From Volvariella volvacea V23 (lineage: Eukaryota; Basidiomycota; Agaricomycetes; Agaricales; Pluteaceae): a stretch of DNA of 64,000 bases. The stretch is from contig KB722780.1 in NCBI GenBank assembly GCA_000349905.1, positions 31,200-95,199 on the forward strand. The letters are read 5' to 3'. Within the stretch, counting starts at the first letter, position 1. The number at the start of each line of letters is the position of its first letter. The position numbers and the translations under genes were made by a program. Below are positions 1 through 11,508 of this stretch, in pieces. The notes beneath the pieces are model-generated. The model ran no database searches and was not told the DNA's origin. It saw only the letters and a list, made by a program, of their open reading frames with translations.

Positions 1-270
1 GGAATTCGACGGTAGTGAGCAGGGAAGGAAAGTACCAAGCAAGAAGCAAAGGAGGGGCAAGGATGGTGACGGAATTTGATGGAATGGAACGGGATGGAAT
101 GAGGACCAGCTGTATAGCAACGGGAGCGGGCGGAATGGCAAGGAATGGGGACGAAAATGGACAGATTCGCGCGGAATAGGACGGATGGTACCCGTAGTAA
201 ACCTGTTCATAGAATCCGACAGAATGTCACTGTTTTTGACGAATTTTGATGGAATTTCAAAGATATGGAA
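1..270. repeat. Degenerate GGAAT/GATGGAAT-rich stretch
   Basis: The first ~270 bases are purine-rich on the plus strand. Short words such as GGAAT, GATGGAAT and GGAACGGGATGG recur at irregular spacing. No unit is perfectly periodic, no open frame of interest crosses it, and the window edge truncates it. It could be a decayed simple repeat or the edge of a repeat element lying outside the window. The call rests only on the visible word repetition. Confidence 0.3.
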
Positions 271-3063
271 GGATTTTTTTTACGCTAGCGGTGGCATACC
301 TGTCCCACCAATAGACCTGAAACATCCACAAATTGTCACGGAAATCTACAGTATACAACGAACCCAAACCGTCGATTTCCCTCAATCGAAAAAACTTACT
401 GCCCATTTCCTTTGCCACCCGTCCAATTCTGTCCCACGGATCCAGACGGTCCCTCCCTATGCCATTTCTCAGTGGGTGTCAACCTAGACCCCGGAAACAC
501 TGAAAGAAGGTAGATCTACTAATAAAATTCTTACGGGAGACGTCCCGATGACTCGACGAAGCCTGACATGGACAGTTCGTCTTGTCTTGAACTAGCACAA
601 GCGCATTGGTTCCGAAATTTCTTCCTGTTGTGAGTCACTCGGACCTCAATATTCTGACAAGCCCATGCCGTAAAATGAGATAGCCCGGCACTCGGGAGAA
701 GTTTGTGTGTTTACCAATGAATCTAGAGACATGAAGATCTTGACGTTGAATGATCCGACATATTCGTTGAAGTAGTTAGTGGACGTTATCTGTTGTGAGT
801 AGCAATCTCATTGGACTTGATTGCTCTCTCAGCCTCTCACAAGCAACCACGAAATCCGGTACACCTTGATGGAAAACGATCAGTACCAGCGGCCTCTGTT
901 TTGCAGTAGACACAATTCAACTTCTCGATATACCTCCCAAAAATGCCCTCAAATGGTAAATTTGAGTAACAGTATCGATGGCATTGAAGCCTTTACCACA
1001 TTTTAACCTTCAAAACTTCGAGCGATTCTCCATGTTCTGCGATCCATGACTATACAGCAACAAGAAAGGCACTTACGTGCAGTATAAACACGTATGACCC
1101 AAGGCAACGAGCCAAGCTGATCAGTGTCATAAGGGGGTGATTAGGAATGCACAAGAGATTGGAAGCGTACAATAGTACCACAATAGAAACTGCGACTTTA
1201 TGCCTAAATAACCTCAACTCGCGATATCAATGGATCTTTGAGGCATTACCAGAATTCGGGTAGTGGAAGATTACATTAGCGCTCTTGCAAATCAATCCCA
1301 CGTTTCAATCAATGAGTCATCAAGCTGATGCACTACTTTTCCATCTTTGTCGTATGCGCAAATCCCGTGAGCGTTATCCCCGCTGCTAGGTGTGTGGGCT
1401 AATCAACTGCCCAATTATGACATTGCCGATGGCTGACGTAGTATCGTTGTTAGTCTCCTATACAAGGTCTAAGCACTCTTACAAATGCGCATGTACGCTG
1501 CTTACTGTAGAAATGATGAGCTATATAACTTGGGCTGCTTGAGAGCTACCAGTTACCCAAAAAGTAGATCGACGTGCGAAATTAAATCCCAAGTGGCATT
1601 CATGGCGATGATACCCTACTATGGCCTCATCTCCTGTCTAAATCGTTAATGCACTCACTACACATCTACTCACCATGCCTTAACTGGAAGGTTGAAGTAT
1701 TGTGTTCACCAGAGATGTGTAATTTATCATTGTTTTGAGGCGTAAATAGGTTTAGATATTGACTCATATTTTTTCCGAAGTAGCTAACACAACTTGAATG
1801 AGAAAGGAAAGAGTGAAAAGTGTTTAGTCGCTCAAGGATTTAATTTCACCATTATTCAAAAGTAAACCCTTGAATGAAGGCCGCTTCTAACCTCGCAACA
1901 GAAGTTAATCCGATTGGGCTGGCAACCTTCTGAGTCGACGAAACGAGGGCCATTTGAGACAGTATCTGTTTTCCATGCTTTTAGCTAGTTCTTACACCTG
2001 CTTGATGTTAGTTCCATCGAATGTCCTGATTTTACATTCAAAGGAAATGCCCTTTACGGCGTCTGTGGGAAAGCTACTGATCTCTAATGGACGGGCAAGC
2101 TGGCCAACCACACAAAGTGCCCAAGCAACGAGGCAAATCCCATTGCAATTGCAATAACCGTACATCTCAAGCTCTCGGAAATAGCAAGCCTGGTGGCTGG
2201 GTCAGATTAAGAAGGGCTAGAAGCACTCATGTCCTCCCTATACCGTATAGCAACGATTGCTCATCCTGCGTACTAACAAACTTGAATTCCGTCCACCCAT
2301 TCCTCGCAGCCACTTTATTCAGATGCGCAAATCGCCAGCCTCGCATAGAACAGATGCCGATACACCTGACCTTTCCACGTTGCACCAGGTCGTGCACTCT
2401 TCCACTGGGACGCGAAAATCTAGTAAACAGATTTGAGTATCGAGGCGCTGTAGAGAAGCTTCAACTCCGTTGAAGATTGCTTGAAATGAAAAAAAATTGA
2501 GTTACTCACGTAGTTGCATTATTCATTGGCGAGTTTTGGTTGGATTCTGGTCATCATTCTTGGTTGATTTTTAACGAAGCCCACATTTGGACGCCAGATT
2601 TGGGTAGAATAACGACTTCACGGCTACAAAGCCATTTACCGCTACGAAATGAAGGTTCGAACTGATTTATATTATGCTTGCTGCCCATTCTTTGGACCCA
2701 CGACCCATTCCTCCTATCTGAGGACCTTTTTATGATGTAACAATCAACGAGTGGAATGACAAACAATGGAAATAGAAACACTTTCACAACTCGCTATACA
2801 TACTTAAGCAATGCAATGAATGAACATTGTGCAACCGTGGCTTGATATAGACTCGCTGGTGATCACAGTCGACATGGATAATGGATGGGCTCCTCTGACT
2901 TGTATTCGGTGAACAAAAAATACACCAGGCCTAGATGCCATCAGAACATTTTTAATATCTGCAAACGATACATGATCTGCTAGGGTAAGAAAAACATAAT
3001 CGAGGCGGAAAACTTGAGAATAGTCAATGCGGTAGTCTTAATCCTCGTCAAAAACCAAGTACG
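271..3063. other. Gene-poor stretch, no supported gene
   Basis: About 2.8 kb without a frame that resembles a known protein. The longest open frames (about 128 and 77 codons near 2087-2473 and 2554-2787) lack domain motifs, have no splice partners and are of low-complexity composition. I see no RNA gene, terminal repeats or transposase motif here. The right end runs into the 3' flank of the first M43 protease gene. Confidence 0.5.
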
Positions 3064-4198
3064 TCAAACTGCGACCCCACGATATGATCGCATTTGATTT
3101 TGTAAACGTTGTATCTGTCCCGGAGTAAAGTGTGTGAGACAGTAGTCATCCCCGTAATCCATAAAATTTTCTAGTAAAATATAAGTACTATATAATTCTG
3201 CCAGCGATACAGATACTCACCAACTGGATCAAGCCCAGGATGTTCAGGACAACTGTCCCGGCCAATCGGACAACCAAATCCCTTCTCGCCTTCAGCGGGT
3301 GTATCACTAACCTGGTCACCGCCATCACACCCTCCCTCAAACGTGTGATATAGTCCAACCCAGTGGCCAACTTCATGAGTCAAGGTACGACCAAGGTTAA
3401 AGGGCTCCAAGAATCCTCCGGGGAGTGTGCCATAGTTAAGCATGATGCCATCCCTGAAAGGGTCGGAATCATAATCAGCTGGAAACGCAGCACGACCGAG
3501 AATGGAAATCCTAGTTGCAGATAGATTTAGCAAGTGTCATTGATAGAGTTAGGGGATCCCCACTGAAGCGTGTAGATATTTAGAGTCTCCGGTCCACCCC
3601 TTCGCAATCGTTTTTTCATTTTCATTTCCAAGTCCCTAAATGCACCGAAAAACTTGATCTCGATCGATGACTGGCCACAGAAAGTAAAACGTACGTGGTG
3701 TTAAGGATGCTGGTGAACCATTGTGGTTGAATGACACGGAATGTCGCAATGTGTTGAAAGACTAAGCCAGTTTCCGCGAAGTCCTGATTCAGCACTTTCA
3801 TCTGTTCTGCAATTTGCTGACGGCTAGTATACGTTGAGGACGTGCCTTCGTCAAGAAAGGTTCACCAACTCACGGGAGCCAACCGCCCTCTAGTGTCCGA
3901 TCTGCAGCGATAATATGCCAGTAGACAGGTATCACAGCAGGATCATCATCTGGATCGCGGAATAGGCTTGGAGGAGGATGGAAAGTTCGGAACACTCTTT
4001 CGACATTGCGCAGGTGTTCTTGTGATATTGTTGTACCACAGTCTGGCCTGGCGATCCACCACACCCCAATGAACTGCCATGAAAATCGATGTGGCGATAA
4101 AGATCTTACCGATGGCCGTTGGTGTACATAAGCGTACCCGGTGTTGCAGTAGTTAAAATCGCCGATGCCAAAAGCGCAGTAAGAGTGAAAAAGAGCAT
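3064..4198 (-). CDS. Secreted M43 metalloprotease, copy A
   Basis: Zinc metalloendopeptidase of the M43 (pappalysin / fungal MEP1-like) family, expected to be secreted and to cleave extracellular protein. About 290 residues from six exons. Exon 1 (4198-4110) begins with a typical signal peptide, MLFFTLTALLASAILTTATP. Exon 2 starts at 4047 (RPDCGTTIS) and ends at 3874. The catalytic exon carries the zinc motif HEVGHWVGLYH (HExxHxxGxxH) followed by TFEGGCDGGDQVSDTPAE. The last exon carries the Met-turn NFMDYGDDYC and ends RGVAV-stop. Paired cysteines around GCPIGRDSCPEHPG fit the disulphide-bonded fungal type. It is the first of three same-strand copies and shares intron positions with copies B, C and D. 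No disruption was seen. The family call is firm; the substrate is unknown. Confidence 0.9.
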
Positions 4199-4688
4199 CG
4201 TTAAAAGAAGGTCCTTCACTAGCACGAATCTGAGGAAGCGATGGGATGGCGGACGTGGTTAATAAGAGAGGAAATGAAACGCCATCACGCGGGCTTCGAG
4301 GACAGGCTCGTGAAGCCTTGCATACATCATGCCTACCAAGCCTAACCAGTTCGATGTCTTGGCGGGTGAAGCAATCAGAAGATATATTGATATATTGAAG
4401 ATGGGTGATTAGGTGGATTAGGTGCTCAAGGTACGAATTCGAGCTAAAAAAAACACGCCGGCCCTATTGTAGGGGGGATGAGGAAAGTCATTGGGCAAAT
4501 ATAAGCCTGGGGAATAGTTACCAAAGCGGCGAGGACGGGAAGGGGCGATGCCTTTCGCTCAGCACTGCTGCATTATAAGAGCTAGTTACGAACCCATTGT
4601 CCGTCGACATAAAGGGGCTCCGCAGTCCCCTCTATTGTCCGTGTGCGCATGTTGGATCCTCGGGTTTGGCGGGAGTTTAGGGGAGGAT

Positions 4689-4702
4689 GCAAATAAAGAC
4701 AA
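4689..4702. repeat. Intergenic 14-bp repeat, unit 1 (GCAAATAAAGACAA)
   Basis: The same 14 bases recur at 6784-6797. Both lie in the 3' flank of an M43 copy, about 250 bases past the stop of copy B here and about 400 past the stop of copy C. Loosely similar sequence surrounds them. The simplest reading is a remnant of the tandem duplication that made the copies. A role in 3'-end formation is possible but not shown. Confidence 0.4.
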
Positions 4703-4954
4703 GCAACTTGGTTGTCCAACAGCGACTTGCTTTCACCAACATGTGTATAAGTAGGATAAACTCACAAATAATCGACTAGTGAGGTTGAGCTAGTTCCTTT
4801 GTTATAGAGCAGAACGAACACAAGGCCTTGTGTCAATATATCGCAAGTCTGAGCCATACATAGACTACAGCCCGTGATTCCGAGTAACTCGCAATTCTCG
4901 ATTGGATGATACGTACAAGCTGGTATGTCAATTCCCGATCGACGCATTTGAGCC

Positions 4955-6101
4955 TCAAACAGCAATTCCACGGAATGACCGTATCTGATTCTGGAGACGT
5001 TGTATCTGACCTGGAGTAAAGTGAGTCATGCAACTGTCATCCGAGTAATCCATGAAATTTTCTAGAAGCGAAAGTAAGTGCTTCATGCCTTGAACAACGA
5101 TGCACAAGCACATACGGACTGGATCGGTACCAGGATATTGGGGACAAGTGTCACGACCAATCAAGCATCCTTCCCCTTCCACGTTTCCAGCAGCCGTATC
5201 GCTGACTTCATCCCCGCCATCGCATCCACCCTCAAATGTGTGGTACAACCCAACCCAATGGCCAACCTCGTGGGTCAAGGTACGGCCAAGGTTATAAGGT
5301 GCCCGATACCCGCCTGGTAGTGTGCCATCGCTTAAAATAATGCCGTCTATGCTGGGATTGAATTGGTATTCTGCTGGAAATACCGCTCTCCCAATGCTGA
5401 CAAGTCTGGTTACGGAAATCTTAAGTGAATCGCAAGGGATCATCCCACGTGAGAACCCACCGTAGCGTGTAGATATTGACAGCATTAGGTACCCCCTTCT
5501 TAACTTCGTTTTCATCTGCAATTCCAGGTTTCTAAATGACGAGAAGACTTGGACTCAGTAGATCGCAATAATAATCATTTATCGAACGTACTGATCCCCC
5601 TCGGCGCCGAAAAACCAGTCTGGCTGAACGACACGGAAAGTCTCTATGTATTGAAATATCAAGCCAGTTTCTGCGAAATCTTGATTCAAGACATTCATCT
5701 GTGCTGCAATCTGCTCGTGGCTGATTTCCATTAAAAACATGCACTAGCGAAGAGGTTGACTAACTCACGGCAGCCAACCGCCCTCCACTGTTTGATCTGC
5801 AGCGATCACATGCCAATAGATAGGTATGATGGCTGGGCTATCGTTTGGGTCACGAAATAGGCTGGGAGGAGGATGAAATGTTCTGAAAACTCTCTCGACC
5901 TTAAGTCGATGTTCCGGAGAAATTGAAGTGCTACAATGTGGTCTAGAGGTTTACCATATGTCAACAATGTGCACGAAAATCAAAGTGTCTGGCTAAATTC
6001 TTACCGTTGTCCATCACTTGATGAGGTAGTATTGCTGTACTTGGTGCCGCCACCGTCAAGGCTGCCGTTGCTAGGAGGGTTGTAAGAGGGAGAGCCAGCA
6101 T
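4955..6101 (-). CDS. M43 metalloprotease, copy B (probable frameshift in exon 1)
   Basis: Same family and exon plan as copies A, C and D: zinc motif HEVGHWVGLYH, then TFEGGCDGGDEVSDTAA, a Met-turn exon with NFMDYSDDSC, and the end RGIAV-stop at 4955. The ATG at 6101 opens a good signal peptide (MLALPLTTLLATAALTVAAP). After it, the frame that must splice to exon 2 (KYSNTTSSSDGQR, then PHCSTSIS) is a different one. Compared with copy D (AAAPGTLMYSNTTS), about 10 bases seem to be missing just after the signal peptide. No donor that I can find restores the phase. The alternative ATG at 6183 keeps the downstream frame but gives a 60-residue start with no hydrophobic core. The copy is therefore either a recent pseudogene or makes a protein that is not exported. 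The catalytic part is intact. Confidence 0.8.
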
Positions 6102-6783
6102 TGTTGCAAGAGCGTCTTTTTTCTGGTGCTGATGGGATGGAACGATGAGTCGTGAATGAAGTTAGTGGCGAAGACGGTGACATAGGGCGTAGAATTTAAA
6201 GCATGATTCGTGTGTTAGAGCGCAGCTCGGGCGCCCCTGCAATGCGTCAGCGCCCATGAAGCATATCAACTCACGGATTCATCTCCTTTGATCTGTTTTG
6301 CAGTGGTCTTGGCACGTCAGAGACCCTACGAATGTATTAAATACTCGATCAATGCCTCGCTCGTTGCCAGCAGGTTGCAGAGCTTTTTAAGGCCCTATAC
6401 CTAATCAGCCGATGTGTTTGTTTAAGGTAACTGTTCTATTCCTTCGTGTATCACGGTGTTATAAATGAGGAGCTTAACTCCACGTACTGTGCGAAGAAGT
6501 TTTGAGCGCCAAAGCAGCCCAATTTATGGCATTTAGTGCGGACTCCAGGCGAGTGACTATATCAGAAGTGAGGGTACAGGGTATTCCTGTAGAGAGCCTA
6601 ATATGTCCAACTCTGGTGCTTTGGGTTCGTTGGCTCAAGTCGAACAACAGCCCCCCCATAAATCACAGCAACTACAGCAACGTAAGTAACGTAGAGCGGG
6701 GTCCAATGGATGCATACACCTCTGTTAAGTGCCCTGCTTCTGAGCTGATGGACGGCGGTGCAGAGACATGTTGGGAGCGTGGG

Positions 6784-6797
6784 GCAAATAAAGACAA
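6784..6797. repeat. Intergenic 14-bp repeat, unit 2 (GCAAATAAAGACAA)
   Basis: Exact second copy of the 14 bases at 4689-4702. It lies between the start of copy B and the end of copy C of the protease array, which is consistent with a duplicated intergenic spacer. Confidence 0.4.
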
Positions 6798-7193
6798 ACA
6801 GATACTGAGGTAATTCGCTCAAGACCGGCAGTACACGGGACTCGAAGTGAACTTATGATACCGCTCTTGTGCTCTCGAGAAGGGTTGATCAAGTTCAACC
6901 TAGCTGCGGTATCTCTGGGAGCACAGGATGTGACAACGTTAGTCAGTTTTTTTGAACCCCGCAATTATTTCGTGTGCAGCTGGTGATGAATTCAGACTCG
7001 CATTTAGCAATGATTATATTTCAAATCATTAGATTACATAGTATGCAATGAAGTCCATATTTGAGAAACTTAGTGTCCGAAAAAATCCGTGATTGAAGGA
7101 ACAAAGTCCGTGATCAAGAAAAAAGTTTGTAATCGCGAGAAGCAGTAGAACGCTTGTGCAGTAGCACTACTCTCTAACCAGAAGATAAGTGCC

Positions 7194-8309
7194 TCAAACA
7201 GCAATTTTACGGAATTGACGAATTTGATCTTGCAGCCGAGCGATCTGGCCTGGAGTAAAGCTATCCATGCAGTCATCGTTCGAGTAGTCCATGAAGTTCT
7301 CTGGTGGAGAGTTAGTCCTTATCCCGCTAATAATGTGCATCCGCTTACGGATTGGGTCCAGTCCAGGATCATTTGGGCAGCTATCTCGGCCAATTGGACA
7401 TCCATAGCCCGCCTCAGCCTCAGCAGGCGTATCATCAACTTCATCACCGCCCTCACATCCTCCTTCAAATGTATGGTATAGCCCAACCCAATGCCCAGCT
7501 TCGTGTGTTAAGGTGCGACCAAGGTTGTACGGTTCCAGGAACCCTCCAGGTAGTGTGCCGTAATTGAGTAGGATACCATCATAAATGGGATCAGATTCGT
7601 AGTCAACCGGAAACGCTGCACGACCGAGGAGTTGGGTTCTAATCGCCAATATCTGGAGTCAGATGCTGCCATCAAAACTACAGGTAGACTTACTGAACCG
7701 TATAAATATTCAAGGTCTCAGGTCCACCTTTCCTCAACTGCGTCTTCATTTCCATCTCTAGATTCCTAAAGCAGAAGAGCAATCCGTCACTTGTAAACTC
7801 GGAGATGCCAACTCGTGGACATACATATCATCTGAGGCCGTGGAAAACCAATCCGATCGTATTATGCGATTTGTTTCCGTATGATTGAACACTAAGCCAG
7901 TCCCATTATAATCTTTATTTATTACGTCCATCTGCTCTGAGATTTGCTCATCACTAGAGGGCGCGTGAGAAACATTCGGGAGCACAGATACTTCAACTCA
8001 CGGTATCCAACCACCTTCATAGGTCTCATTTGCCGCAATTATATTCCAATATACTTGGATTACAGCGGGACCATCATCAGGACCGTTATATAGTTCGGGA
8101 GGGGGATGAGACATCCGAAAGATCCTTTCAGCATTGCTTCGATGTTCTGGGGATATCACCGTGCCACAAGATGGTCTACATGCGCGCCACCCATTGTCAG
8201 ACGGCCCATAAGAATAGGCAGACACGACCTACCGAATAGCCCTCGGCCTTGGTACTGCCACAGCCAAAGTCGTAGCCGCAAGGAGAGTTGTGAGACCAGT
8301 TAGAATCAT
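7194..8309 (-). CDS. Secreted M43 metalloprotease, copy C
   Basis: Third tandem member of the M43 pappalysin/MEP1-like family. The signal peptide is MILTGLTTLLAATTLAVAVP. Exon 1 ends in ATTCG and joins, across an intron GTAGGT..CATGTAG, to PSCGTVISPEHRSNAERIF; this splice removes an in-frame TAG. A later junction (GTTCA / AACCCAACTCC) gives VQTQLLGRAAFPVDY. The catalytic motif is HEAGHWVGLYH, so the second motif residue pair is EA rather than the EV of the other copies, with the zinc ligands unchanged. Then come TFEGGCEGGDEVDDTPAE and the Met-turn NFMDYSNDDC, ending RKIAV-stop. A TATTTAAA-like element near 8369-8377 lies upstream of the start. The copy appears intact. It differs from A and B by enough substitutions to be the older branch of the array. 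Confidence 0.88.
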
Positions 8310-8825
8310 CTCTGCTAAGGATTTGCTTGGAGGGTGCGGTTGCTGGTGTAGAGAGGAAGACAGAGCAGTATTTAAAGCGTAGGCCTATGGCCCAGATCGC
8401 AGGGTAAATAGCTCTGCATTACCTTTAACAGCGCCCTAGACGCACCGCCGATACCATTTCACTCTCTCCGATGCCTCGTGTGGCGAGTGTTCGTGGTCTC
8501 GGGACGCTGAGGACCTGTCTCGTAAATTAACTATTGACCGTTCATGACCTACCAACAGGTGTCAGAATCTCGGATCATAGCGAGCCCTTCACCTCGATCG
8601 CCCTGCAGGTAGGCTAGACTGACACTACGCCACAGTGCCCGCTGGTACCCCAATATGGAATGCGAAAGGCGCTCATTCCTGATTTCATCCGTGATCACGA
8701 TTTATTTCTGCATTTCCTTCGACGTTAACACTAAGATACATATCCATGTATGTCATACCTGTTGTACAAAAATTGTGGCTGATCATTATAGTTCGTAGTA
8801 TCATTATCAGTCTGGCCCAAACTGA
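8310..8825. other. Spacer between M43 copy C and atg7
   Basis: About 500 bases holding the promoter side of M43 copy C and the 3' side of atg7, which are both on the minus strand. No open frame with domain content was seen. A TTTAAATA-like box close to 8370 is the only recognisable promoter element. Confidence 0.4.
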
Positions 8826-11508
8826 TCAAAAATCGTCCTTGTCTTCGCCTTCAGCCTCTTCAATATCCCAATCAACATCTTCTAAAGCCTTCTGACCCTC
8901 CTTATAGAGTTCATCCAACCCTGACAACGTCTCCAAGAACTTCTGATCGTTGAAGGCTTTCAACAGCATATCAAATCCTTCCGTTTCATAAGCTCGGAGG
9001 ACCTGCACATTTAGACGTGAGCGCTGTCGGAGAAGTATAACGCCGTCTGCCTCACCTTCTCGCTACACCCTGTACACCTGCTGAAAGCGGAGCCAACAAT
9101 TGGAACGTTCCTGAATTGCGCCAGGAAACCCCTGAGTTGATGTGGCACATTTCCAAGAACACTACCACCCTCCGAGTCTCCTGTGTCCTTCTGACCAGGC
9201 GGAGGCGCGGGCGCAAATACACTATTGATGATGGGCGGTGAGCGCTGTGATGTAAACGTGTGATGTGTACGTATTACGACACATACCCATCTGGGTGTTG
9301 CAGTAGGGACGCTAAAAGTTCGACGGCGGTGGCTGAAGCAATTGCAGCTAAGCCAGGACGCGTAACCGTGCACATTTGATCTAAGGTTCGATCTGTCAAG
9401 GACTAAATTCTGTGAGCTTAACTTGCATAGCCGCAAGGGGACATCTGATGCATACATCAGTGGGCGCAACAATATCATTGCAGTAGTAGCACCCTAGCTG
9501 TGGGTTCTTTCCGTCCTTGGAAGTTGTTGCACGTGCTCCATGCCTCATCACAAGGAAACTGTCGAAACCCAGGGCCGCATTGATTACGACCTTCGAGTCA
9601 AGGCGGAATAAAACGAGAATTTAGTGGTCAGCCGGATTACTAAGATAGGATGATGTACCTTCCCCTTGGTTGCCCCGATGACTGTGGGCAACCACCGACT
9701 CTCACGGGAATCCATTAGTAAGAAGATAACGTCGTGTTCGTCAACAAGCTCTTCGAGCTTCTTTACGTCTTCTTTCACTTGGTCCGCAGAAGCAGGGGGA
9801 ACAGGGTGTCCAGGCATGGGAATGGACAGATTATGCCCTGTTGCATCCTAAAGACAATCATTAATCAAAGCGCTTGCAACAAAACGCTTGATCTTACAAT
9901 ACCGGGGAAAACCTTCTTCAGCCGTTCAGCAGCACACTCCGCCTTGGGTTTCCCGCCATTCAAGCAATCCTCAAACTCGAACAGAGGCTGCCGAACAGGA
10001 TTGGAAAACGATACTTTGGCTGAGTCAACAAAAGTTATCTTGCGAATTCCCCATGCCTGAAAGAGCAATTAGGTGATAGAAGCATGACAAGTCTGATCGA
10101 GCGAACCATCAGAGACCGCGCTACGTAACATCCCAGAGTGCCAGCCCCAAGCAAAAGACAGCGGGCAGATGCTATCCTTTCCAAATCCAGTGAAGGTAAA
10201 ATCCGCCACCTCATCAATTTGAGATTTAGATCTACCGCCTGGTTCGCTAGCCTAATTGTGTGTGAAAAAGGGAGTTGATTTTGGAAAAGGACCTGGAACA
10301 AACCTTGTAGGATCCATCATGGGAGCAAGGTCAGCTACTCGAGGGCCCAACTTTCCCTGAGGGTTCTTTTCCCAGCCGACTGCAGCGGGACGGGCCGTAG
10401 GGCTTTCAGTAGCAGAGCCGTCAGGTAGATAGACAACCCCAAATCGACTGCGCCAATGATGGCTCTGAGAGGAAGGAGGCTCGCTATCACGCCAGCATAA
10501 GATACGAATGCGTTGAGAGTGTGTGTGATATAAGGCACGTAGATAGGCGAGAAGATTTCTTAAGGGCCATCCTGGATTGGTGGGGGCTGCAGAGGGGTCT
10601 ACGAATGCCACTGTCAACTTGAACATGATTTAGGTTATCGGCGTAGGTAGTCTAAGCGCGGCAGAGTTCTCACCGATGGGTATTTCACCACTAGTTCCTC
10701 AAACTGTTCTAAAGACGAGACTGCAACACCGTTACCCGAGTCAGTGGGATGAATCAAGAAAAATGCCGGTGTTTGGGATTGAGACCGAAGCTGGGTATAA
10801 ACTGAAGTTAACTGGACCCAAGCGTGTCAGTTGGCGTTGTCACGACCTAGACCACGAGCAACGCTGGCACTTACAAGTTCCGGGGTATATTCGTCCGTGG
10901 CGTTTCTCCAGCCAGTACCGTCTATCTCCCACGCCGGTTTAGAGACAAAAGCCGGAAATGAGAACCAGTAGAAGTACTTGTACTTCTTGAGATCGGCAAA
11001 TGTTATAAGAAGGAATCGATTGAGCAAAGAAGGATCTCTCTTCGTGAGAATGTGTTGCCAGATCTGAAATTGTTTGTGATGTGCAGGTGGAATGATTGAC
11101 ATGGTCGTAATTCATACCTTCTCTGCCTCGTTGTTGAATAACTGTGTCTTGTCAGTCGCTTTGAAGTCTTCTATTGTATTGAAGTTCTTGAATGTGCCCG
11201 AAGCCGCGACGTTACCGAGAGGTAGCCTAACAAGATGTATTACTGAATTGTACAAAGCGATGCACCAGTCAGGTTCTAACATACTGGTGGCCCTTGTCAA
11301 ACGATTCAGAACCGACTGTCAAGTTACACCCCAAAGCAACCTCCTGCCCCGTTTCCCGGTCAACCACAGATCTACCTGAGCCGTAGAAGGCGGTGATATC
11401 GAGAGCGTCATCCGAGAGACGCAGAACATCAATCTTTAACCTGGTGAGTTCATGCCAGAAAGAGGGCTGGACTAGGGACGTGAACGGCGCGAACTGAACG
11501 ATAGGCAT
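8826..11508 (-). CDS. atg7: Atg7, E1-like activating enzyme of autophagy
   Basis: Cytosolic E1-like enzyme that adenylates Atg8 and Atg12 and passes them to Atg3 and Atg10. The N-terminal domain begins [20 protein letters not shown], the Atg7 hallmark. Later exons give [18 protein letters not shown], then [14 protein letters not shown]. The C-terminal E1 half has the nucleotide-binding loop LLGAGTLGC, the segment [20 protein letters not shown], and [10 protein letters not shown]. The catalytic cysteine lies in [12 protein letters not shown] (near 9370), as in yeast Atg7. A CxxC zinc pair lies nearby (GCYYC; CTGC in the C-terminal part). It ends in an acidic tail, [15 protein letters not shown]. 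I count about nine short introns, not all phased exactly, and expect roughly 690 residues, normal for the family. Its start faces that of the F-box gene at 12663 across a 1.15 kb divergent promoter region. No damage was seen. Confidence 0.95.

Noticed and set aside
7998..8225. In-frame TAG between signal peptide and second exon of M43 copy C, considered as a nonsense mutation
   Set aside because: An intron GTAGGT..CATGTAG at the same position as in the other copies removes the stop and joins the frames exactly.
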